From positions 3,893,501 to 3,957,500 of the forward strand of contig WPIO01000031.1 in the NCBI GenBank assembly GCA_009760855.2: a DNA stretch of 64,000 bases, given 5' to 3'. The DNA comes from Cristatella mucedo (Eukaryota > Bryozoa > Phylactolaemata > Cristatellidae). The notes under the pieces are model-generated. The model made no database searches and was not told the DNA's origin. It worked only from the letters and a program-made list of their open reading frames with translations. Below are positions 56,131 through 64,000 of the stretch, piece after piece (the first letter of the stretch is position 1; every line of letters begins with the position of its first letter). A program made the translations under genes and the position numbers.

Positions 56131-59100
56131 ATATCGTTTGCCTGTTAGCGCACACGTTACCGCCCTTGGACTGCCAGCTAACTCGGAGTTATTTATTGCC
56201 CTGCTGCACGCATTCATTCACCTTGCCTTGTTGGGGCCGGTTAAGAAATCCAGCTGGCCGAACTCTGTTCTTGCACAGTTGGTCAGCTCTTATGGGATTA
56301 AATTGACGAGCCCGTGCGTTATCGACCACGGTCGCCTGCCTGGGCTTGCTGTGCTGTGCCTTGCCATCAGTAAGTAGCATAGAAGTTACTGTGTATCATG
56401 GCTGCAAAGGAAGTGCCAGAGTCGGCAACAGCAAAGATGGTACAAAAGAATTCTGAGGCGAACTCCACAGCCTAGGTGCTGCAGAGCAAGAGCTGTCGCG
56501 AGCAGAGCTCATTTGCGTCATACTAATAGTAGTCGGGTGGAATTTTTCCAAGGACTTCGGTGGAGAAATAATATCCAGAGGCAGTCGGTAAAGCTTGTCG
56601 CTGTTTTCTGTCCCTAATGTAAACTGCCAAGGCACCGTTGTTTACACTTGTGCCAATCTAGCAATAATTCAGTTGCTGAGGGACAAAACAAGAGCTTCGT
56701 GTAAGGTGTATTTATTGTAGGTGTTATAGTTCGTAACCTTAGCAAGCGAGCATGGTTAAAATCGGGCGCGTTGGCTCAATCAACTTTGGCTGGCCCCACC
56801 GGAAATTTAGAGACATCTTCGTTTTTTCATAAATCAGGTAACACTAGAGGAAGACGCAACTGACTTTGCCTCTCGAGACTAGTCTACAGGATATATTTAA
56901 CTCTATATTTAACTATGTAAGCGGCTAGAAAAAAAATTCTGAGGTCGCTTTATCGTCTGTTATTATTTTTAAGAGTCCAATCACTGCGCATGTTTATTGT
57001 AAGCAAACGTTGACGGTGGGAAGCCTTTCGGTTCGTGCGTGTTACTTCTAGAACGTGGTGAGTAGCATGACAGTGACTCGTTCTCCCAGTTACTAGTAAA
57101 AGTTGTCTTCTCGCAGACGGCATTGGATGTCTGAACGCAATGGGTCAAGGGAGGAGTGAGTATCGACGCCTGCTTCCCACAAGCAACACTTTTTCCTACC
57201 GCCCTTCGAGTGAGTCTTAAATACCTGGTACTCGATGGTCTCCGTTCGTACTTAATTGCTTCTGCGTACTTGTAGATCCAACTGCAACCGAGAGCCGAAA
57301 GGGGCGGCCCTCACCGTACTTTCTGGTTTTTTCTGTTCTCCATTAAAAAAAAGAATTAAAGTCTGCTGATTTAACAGTCTCTTTAAGAAAGTGGCAGAAG
57401 ACCCTTAAAGGCTATCAACACTGCTTGCAGCGGTCAATGAAGAATAGACAACTGCATGACTCGAACCCACCACCCGAGTCGTGAAAAGCGTTCTTTGTCA
57501 AAGACCCGGTGGTAGTTCCAACAGTAGTTGGTCTGTGCATTAGGCAGTCGCGTCGAGACGTCGGTGACTTTCTCCTTGCAGCCATCATTCCTGTGCAATG
57601 AAGAGCAGGCAATAATTTATTGCCAAGTTCAAGCAGGGTCGGTAACCGCTGAGGCCCTTCTGTCGGTATTTAAAGCTGACTTAAACAAACCAGGCAAGTC
57701 ACGTGCATGCAAAGCGGTTCATTCGTTAGTCACGGGCGGCTACATACGTCTGTGTAGCATTAGCCTTACCGTATAATTCACTTCAATGTCCAAATTACAG
57801 CAAGTAGTGCTCATTGCTTCTGGCGAGCGGCTATATATTTTCGGAATCATAGTTTATGCCATCCGATTCCTATTAGTTATTGCTGCGGTGCCAGCTACCA
57901 CGCAGCAACGTGCGAGGGAGGCTCTCGAAGTCTTTGGGCGCTGCTCGAACTAGCCAACCTCGCGCATTGGCTCTTCAGGCGTTACCCGAACGGGTCAACC
58001 AGGATGCAGTCCGTCCGTTTGGCCAGGTACTGCTATTAATCAGCAATGCGCCAACGCACCCAAGTACCCGGATTGCCACGGATACGGTATTTCAGGCCGG
58101 CGTACCTCGCACGTTCGCGCTCTTCGGAGCTACTGCTTGGCGCCCTATTTCGCACATTACAACTTACTACTTGTGAATGCGCATTTCTTAGCGGTATCCC
58201 CTCCTAAGAATATTACAGTTATAAGTCTAGAGCCGCTAATAATCGTTAGCGCTGGCGCAGGGAACAGCATGCCAACGTTTCACTATTATTATTACTACTA
58301 TATTACATTATATCATACAATATTATGTATCACTTAGATTATTACTATATTACTATGCTCGCAAAGCATGACATCCCCTGCTTGAAATCCAAAAAGGAAC
58401 ATTACAATCCAACTGTTGTTCGCAGCCTCTGTTCGATCCGTCGTAGGAATTGCTCTTCAAACGCTTACTTAACACGGACCAACTAACCAGTGTGTCGACA
58501 CACGCTATGCGACGCGCGCCGCGCATAGATTTGCCTCTCGGTGGTAAATCGTCTGGCGAGCAGGATAAAGAAAATTGCTAGCGTCTTACGCTGCAGTAAT
58601 ACGCTGAGATACCCAGGAACACGACGTGAGCTGTGCTGCATAATGGCGTCTTTCGAACAAGGTGAACATTATTCCTAGCCAAGCCGCGGACGTGATGCGT
58701 TTACAGGGGAGATAAACCAAGTGATTCACGGATTAAGCACAATTAGGAGCAATGCGATGGCAGCAGAAGCAGGAAAGAAGTAGTCACTGCTGCCCCTGTC
58801 ACTGGAGCTGACTACCTACGAGTCGTGCAGAAAAAGACCTGCAATTGTGCGCCACCGGCTCACCCGACAAACAACTCGAGCTTCGTCAGGAGCGGCGAGC
58901 ATCTTATCAGTAAACCAATAAATGTGGTTTAACCGACAGGGGGACTCGTATTGGAGCCCCGTGGCGGGGATTTCATGGCAAAAGACGTGTCATTTACGAT
59001 CCACTGTCGACCTAGGGAGTTTTAACCGAACGTTAGAGACCAGGCAGCATAGGCGGTTAGCATGAGCTTTATGCGCGCTCTTTGCCGCCCAAGCAACGCT

Positions 59101-59668
59101 GAGTCACGTCCGGTCCGGTCGACATCAAGTAAATGCAAGCGGATGAACTTTCGAGCGGGTGGAGGGCCTCCGCGCCAAAGCGCCGCTAATGAGCCAGCGC
59201 ACGGCCACTGGCACGCGACGCCCCGTTCGACGGTTGCAGCGCAGCTTTAATGGCGTATGCAGTGCATTTAGCTTAAGCCACAGACCGTTGACCCAGGTGA
59301 ATAATAGCGTCTGCGGTCTTCGAAGCTTATCATACGCTTGTATTTTTTTCGAATTGCGGCTCTGTACCGATGAGCGGCTTAGATGCAGACTCGGATCCGA
59401 CGGCCCAAGTCGGAAGGGGGGTGGCTACCGGAGATCGGCGGTCAAGGCCAACTGCACACGGGGTCACAAGGTCGAGTCCACCCGACTCTAGTTGCCGCGG
59501 ACTACCGCTCTAAGCCGACGGGCTGTCGTGGCAGGCATTTCGCGAGGATGTCCGCGCGCGCGAGCGCACCGAGTTGACGGCCGCCTATGACCCGCGGCTT
59601 CGCGGCTGCTCGGCGGTCGGCGTTCGCCTCAGAGGCTCCTCCGGACTCGCTGTCGCCCGGGTAGCGGG
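56131..59668. other. Intergenic DNA between exonuclease and K2P channel
   Basis: No gene recognised. It contains a tail remnant at 56,905-56,975 (GCGGCTAGAAAAAAAATTC, GAGGTCGCTTTATC), a SINE-like B-box remnant near 57,465, an AT-rich tract at 58,280-58,350 and short palindromes at 58,490-58,527. GC content increases from about 58,900 towards the channel exon. Confidence 0.45.
58490..58527. repeat. Adjacent short palindromes
   Basis: GTGTGTCGACACAC (58490-58503) is a perfect palindrome. It is followed by CTATGCG and its reverse complement CGCATAG around a GC-rich 8-nt centre. Function unknown. Confidence 0.6.
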
Positions 59669-59867
59669 ATGGGGCGGCCGTCGCTGAGAGAGGTCGTGGA
59701 CAACAAGCACGTCAGGCTGTTCCTGCTCTGCTCGGCGCACTTCTGCTACCTTGTCGTGGGCGCCGTCGTGTTCGGAGCCATAGAGGGACCGGGCGAGGCT
59801 GCCAGTGCTACTGCCGTGAGGCAACTGAGGACCGACTTCATGAGTCGCAGTTCCGCCTGCATCTCGG
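59669..59867 (+). CDS. Two-pore-domain (K2P) potassium channel, first coding exon only
   Basis: K2P channels are plasma-membrane leak K+ channels with four membrane segments and two pore loops per subunit. The exon encodes 66 residues. VRLFLLCSAHFCYLVVGAVVF (residues 15-35) is a hydrophobic M1 segment, followed by GAIEGPGEA, the conserved M1 exit with the family's (L/I)E-x-P/x-x-E pattern. Residues 48-66 (TAVRQLRTDFMSRSSACIS) match the start of the extracellular cap, including its usual LR-x2-F. The frame stays open downstream but becomes Arg/Pro/Ser-rich with no similarity after a GTAGGG donor at 59868, so I place the exon end there. No pore motif (T-x-G-Y/F-G) is visible in the remaining 4.1 kb; the gene must continue right of the window. 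Confidence 0.72.
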
Positions 59868-61569
59868 GTAGGGTACGCTCGCCGCCGCCGGGCGCGCGGC
59901 ATTCGCGGTCCCGGACCCGTCTGTTGCGCGCGCCTCCGAGAGACGCGGCGGCCCCTTACCCCATCCAGCGCGAGCGGCCTGCGTGCCCGTCGACGGCCGC
60001 GCGCCTCCCCCCACAGCACCCCCTTCCGCGCTCGAGCCGTGTGACGGTGACGGCGGCGGAGGGCGACGCTCGCTCGCGTGCGCGCCATTTCGACGACGCC
60101 GCCGCCAGCGTGGCGGCAGCGTCCGCCGTCGCCACGCCTCGAGCTCTTTTTCCCCATATATCAACCGGCGTCCGCCTCTCGCGTCAGTCATTGCGTCGCG
60201 ACAGCGTCGGCGGCGGTGACAAGGTTACGCCAGCCGCGAAAGTTATGCTGGCCGCCACTGCATGCGGAGGGACCTATGGAAAGGGAAAGCCGCCGTCGCC
60301 GTCTTTTCCCCAGCCACTTCGCTGCTTCTCGTCGTCTGACAGGGCGAGCCGCGGCGAGCCCAATTCTCTCGAGGTCTCGTACGCAAGTTTCGAGCTCGGG
60401 GGGGGGGGGCGGGGGTTGGGGTGCTGGTGGGAGGGGTGCCAGGGCCCGTCGGCACTCGAGCGTCCGAGCTGCAGTCTACCAGACGTAAATTGCCCTACAG
60501 CTCTTCAAACACACCGGTTGTTAGCCGTATTGATTTTATTCGGCTTCATTTAGCCGTAGTGGCAGTTCGCCATCCGGCTGTGTGCGATTCTTTTCCGAAA
60601 CCGGGCTGGTAGTAGCTACCGCCGGCGCTGCCCTGTTCTGTTGGTGTGGCTCCGTCGCCCGTCGCAAGCCGTTGCAAAGGGACCAAGTTTCGCTCGCTCG
60701 CTCGGTGTGGAAAGTGGGTTGAAGCAGTGTTGCACAAAAGGTTTGGACGCACAACCTGCTATTTAGTGAGATTTGCACATAAGGTTCGGACACACAACTT
60801 GCTGGCTATTAATGAGAACCCAGCCCAGACTACCTTTCGGCTACAACTCACCTATCGGTTTCGAGATGATCTCAGGGCAGCAAAAGCCCACCGCCTCCAG
60901 GCTGCCGTGTGGACAGCAAAATGCTCGGGTGCAGGACAGCATTTGGCTCTCCAAAGCTGGATTGAGGAGAGAAGACGAATGTTACCACTGCTTCAGCTCT
61001 AGTGCACGGCGGCAGCTGCCATTGTATTCGATCGCCCTCTATTCGCCCTCCATTTGTAGATGCATGGCCCGCTGCCATCTGAAAGAGATTCGCGCTAAAA
61101 GCTTCATCATCGTAACTCCTTCACTAAAGAAGGGATGCCCTCTGATGTCTCGCTGTCCGTGCACGAATGAGCGACTCTCCTATCCTCAGTCTGAAGGAGC
61201 TTCGGGCAATGGGGTGGAGCTTCAGGAGGGGGCCTTCTCGTGTGTGCTTGGACCTCCCCCCCCACGTGCCACTTATCGTCTTATCATTTACTGTGTCAGC
61301 AAGGCAACTTTGGGTCCCCTCTTATGATGTCTGCACTAACATTGTGTAGTGCTCCATGAGAGCTAAATCTCTGTTGGCTAAGGCAATTTGTATGCGCAAG
61401 AAGGAAACGAGTCGACCGTTTAGTTGTAACACACTTTCAGCAGGTATGCAATCATATAGGATAATTCACATGGATGGAGTTAATGCTTTAAAGATAAGGT
61501 CGAGGTCGGCTGATTCAGCAGCCTCGTTTATATAGCAGCAGAAGAGGAGCCTTAGCTGCTGTCATCCCA
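59868..61569 (+). other. K2P channel intron 1, GC-rich part
   Basis: Very GC- and CpG-rich to about 60,480, with a G run at 60,399-60,408. Long open frames on both strands follow from the composition and are Arg/Pro/Ser/Ala-rich. No exon recognised. Near 60,740-60,805 a 25-30-bp segment (TTTGGACGCACAACCTGCT) is imperfectly duplicated. Confidence 0.5.
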
Positions 61570-61665
61570 TTTGCTGTGCGAAGTAAATGTAAAGCACCTA
61601 GGGAGAGATTGAGTTCTCTGAGGGCGCTTTATCAAGTGTATTTTAATTAATATTATTATTATTAA
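61570..61665 (+). mobile_element. LINE family B tail
   Basis: AATGTAAAGCACCTAGGGAG, AGATTGAGTTCTCTGAGGGC and GCTTTATCAAGTGTATT, then ATT repeats. Confidence 0.85.
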
Positions 61666-61679
61666 GTACGGGATCGCTC

Positions 61680-61920
61680 TGCTATTGGGCTCGAACCCGC
61701 GACTGGTTTTGTGAAGTGCTTGCACTTTTCCCCTGAGCAGAGGTCCAGCTTTGAGAGAGGTAGGTTGGTTGCCGTGATCGCACACTAGGTAATGTGGTTG
61801 CTTTTCACGACCTCGGTCCCGAGGTCGTGGGTTCGACTCATGCTGTGGGCAATTCTTTATTGCTGCTGCCTGCAAGCGGTGGTGATAGGCGTAAAGGCTC
61901 TTTTGTCGCTATACAAAAGA
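61680..61920. mobile_element. SINE-like fragments of a second type
   Basis: 61,686-61,760 holds an antisense GGGCTCGAACCCGCGACT (B-box-like) segment. 61,800-61,920 reads GAGGTCGTGGGTTCGACTC, then a TTATTGCTGCTGCCTGCAAG block, then TTTTGTCGCTATACAAAAG. The middle block recurs near 62,645-62,690. Heads are tRNA-like, but the body differs from the common SINE. Confidence 0.5.
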
Positions 61921-61959
61921 GGCCGTTGAATCAGCGCAGGATTTTTTAGCATCCTTTGC

Positions 61960-62520
61960 AAAGTTGCCAACTCAGAGGCCGTCATGATGTCAGTCGGTAG
62001 AATTTCAAGCTTTAGGAGAATAGGAACTGAAGGTGTGGTCTCCAGAGCATCTGAAGTTAGTTAGAGGCACAGTTTAACGACTACATTCAGAGACGTGATT
62101 GGTATGCTGGGAAAGCCTGAAAAGCAGATATTTCAGTTAGGTACCGAAGAATATTAGCATGAAGGGGGACTAAAAGTGAGTCATCAGACCATGAAGTCGA
62201 TATGCTACTTGACGAGGAATCAGTCGCAGGTCGGGAAGAAGAAGCAGGAATGTGGCAGCCGTGGAATTCCCTGTGCAGCAGCAGCAGCAGCAGGAGGCAG
62301 GACGAGCCTGAGCTGCTGCTGCTGCAGAGTCCTGCTCGCTGCATCTGTATCTGCATCGTAGTGCACAGACTGGAAGACCTGCAAGTAGTGAATTCCGTTG
62401 GTCTTGACGGGATGTCATATTAGTGCATGGACCAGAATGCAAAGCTCGAATTTTTATAATTTTACCTAGCTTAAAGCAGGCAGACTAGAACGTGGCAACT
62501 GATGGGGTCATCTGGCAAAT
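61960..62520 (-). mobile_element. LINE family B copy with trinucleotide expansion
   Basis: The - strand reads [19 protein letters not shown] and, further on, LPDLRLIPRQVAYRLHGL; the usual LVQNSAARL segment is replaced by (GCA/CTG)n tracts at 62,275-62,345. A GGTCTCC..GAACTGAAG segment at about 62,025-62,045 matches other copies. Confidence 0.72.
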
Positions 62521-62859
62521 GTCACCGTGGAACTTGGACGGCCAGGTTCGATGCACAAGCCACAAGTATTAGGCTAGCTGTGCTGGGTCTAAGCCGGGGG
62601 AGGGGAGGGGGGAGGAAGCTGGCACTTCAGACTCGTCAGGCAACTCGTTATTGCCACTGCAAGTGGTGGTGATAGGTAATGAGGCTGTTCTGCTGCTGCA
62701 TTATTGAGGGCTGATTTATCAGCTGACCTTTAGTTTTTACTCCTTGGCTTAATCCTGTGTATGTCTTAATGGTTTTCGGTCTAGTTCACGGTTAGAGATC
62801 CGACCCATTGTTTGCAACATTTTACCTTTTTATTTTTGCTGTGTACTTTAGAGTTCTAA

Positions 62860-62935
62860 TAATAATAGTACATTTGTATGGCCCCCTCAGATAACTTAAA
62901 TCTCTTTCTAGGCACTTTACAGTTGTGTATGCTAC
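62860..62935 (-). mobile_element. LINE family B tail, antisense
   Basis: AATAATAATAGTACATTTG, CCTCAGATAACTTAAATC and CTTTCTAGGCACTTTACAG are the reverse of the family B tail hairpin. Confidence 0.75.
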
Positions 62936-63072
62936 ACATAATGCTATCCTAATTGCAATGGAGGTCAAGTTGGGACCTGTTTGAGCCGGTATCGGGACGG
63001 ATGCGGCTGGTTGGGATCCCAGGAGCAAGAGCACCGAGCCGCAGCCAAAGGAAGTGTTTCTTTATTAAGCTT

Positions 63073-63218
63073 CTGCTACTGCTGCTGCAGTAGAGCTGCA
63101 GCAGAGCTTCACTTATTAATGCAGTATAGCTGCAGCAACTGCTGCTGCAGCACAGCTGCAGCAGAGCTTCACTTATTAATGCAGTAGAGCTGCAGTTGAG
63201 CTTGTGCTACTGCTGCTG
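63073..63218. repeat. CTG/GCA-rich tandem repeat, about 60-bp unit
   Basis: Two nearly identical units share GCAGCAGAGCTTCACTTATT and AATGCAGTA, separated by CTGCTGCTGCAG palindromes; a third partial unit follows. Arms such as GCTGCAGCAG/CTGCTGCAGC can pair within the unit. Confidence 0.85.
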
Positions 63219-63943
63219 TAGTAATTGGTAAACGCAAAAGTTGATCGCCTGTGCCAGGCGTCTGAAGCCATCCTTGGCTGCTAATTGATTTAATACTGTT
63301 CTATGTCGAATACGTTGCACTGGGATTCTCTCTGAGATCGTAAACCATACCAGTGGTACTTGCCTTTTGGGCATCGTGAAGATAAACATGATCATGAACA
63401 TGGACATCATTACTGGCTGTGTCAGTGCTTGCATACTGGTTAAGTTGATCTGCTATAGTAGTTAGCGTTTTCTGCCATCCACAGCACTGAATGTCTCGAA
63501 AATTCATTTGACCTTGCAGTCTGGGCTACTGGTAGGTTTTGTGGTTGCTTTATATCTATTTGATCTTGATCCTTGGTTTTCCTTGAGTCCTTGCCTTTGA
63601 TGTTTAATGTTCAACACAGCTGCGTGTATGGCTTATGTGTGCATCAGACCGATCCACTGTCAGATTTGAGAGGAGGGCCGTGTCCTCATTGGGTTTGACA
63701 TTAGTATGGGAATGGCCTCTGTAAATATTAGCTTTGTCAGCCAGACAGGCGAGTGGAATGCAAATAAGTTGAGAAGCCGACTGCTTGGTTAGCTGTGCCC
63801 CTAAAGAATCAGGTCGAGAGCTCAGTGTAGGGCATGTCAGACAAGAGACACTGACAACCTACAGGCATCTGCCTTATATGAGAATTGGGAAGACAGTGGC
63901 AGACAAGGGTGATTTGTGCTTGTCCATCGGCTGCTTCTCCTCT

Positions 63944-63947
<4 letters not shown>

Positions 63948-64000
<53 letters not shown>
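63948..64000. repeat. (GA)n microsatellite, cut by window edge
   Basis: Continuous GA array running to the last base; true length unknown. Confidence 0.97.

Larger units (their letters stand above)
62521..63947 (+). other. Right end of window, probably K2P intron
   Basis: Apart from the listed tail and tandem repeat, no exon, in particular no K2P pore motif, was recognised. Confidence 0.4.

Noticed and set aside
59669-60553. Single 294-codon frame read as one protein
   Set aside because: Only the first 66 residues look like a K2P channel. The rest is compositionally biased translation of GC-rich DNA after a good donor site.

Overview
The window is nuclear DNA from an invertebrate animal. 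The genes are split by GT-AG introns, some as short as about 90 bp. The encoded proteins are animal families. Introns and intergenic DNA are full of truncated non-LTR retrotransposons (LINEs), tRNA-derived SINEs and microsatellites. I cannot name the phylum. There is no prokaryotic, viral or CRISPR content.

Five genes can be read by joining exons across phase-compatible splice sites. (1) + strand, 1,750-15,155: the C-terminal part of the giant ubiquitin ligase RNF213 (mysterin), 11 exons, from its RZ-type zinc finger to the stop codon; the rest lies left of the window. (2) + strand, 26,704-38,239: LRR1 (PPIL5), a leucine-rich-repeat substrate receptor of CUL2 ubiquitin ligases, complete in 5 exons. 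(3) - strand, 45,762-39,345: HDHD2, a HAD-superfamily hydrolase, complete in 6 exons; its first exon, carrying the catalytic Asp, is 3.9 kb from the second. (4) + strand, 50,082-56,130: a DEDDh 3'-5' exonuclease of the AEN/ISG20L2 type, complete in 4 exons. (5) + strand, 59,669-59,867: the first coding exon of a two-pore-domain (K2P) potassium channel in a GC-rich tract; the rest is presumably right of the window.

LRR1 and HDHD2 converge tail to tail. HDHD2 and the exonuclease diverge from a 4.3-kb spacer. The genes do not form one pathway, although RNF213 and LRR1 both act in ubiquitylation.

The space between exons is dominated by repeats. There are two truncated LINE families: B (tail with a conserved hairpin and ATT repeats) and A. 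A tRNA-like SINE shares its tail with LINE family B, as expected if it uses that LINE's machinery. Other items are a decayed Ty3/gypsy reverse-transcriptase fragment (22.5-22.9 kb), a 332-bp GC-rich insertion with a 7-bp target duplication inside a LINE (13.5 kb), a perfect 31-bp-arm palindrome (18.0 kb), and a diverged direct repeat on both sides of HDHD2 exon 1 (44.5 and 45.9 kb). The 15.5-26.6 kb and 56.1-59.6 kb intervals contain no gene I can recognise.
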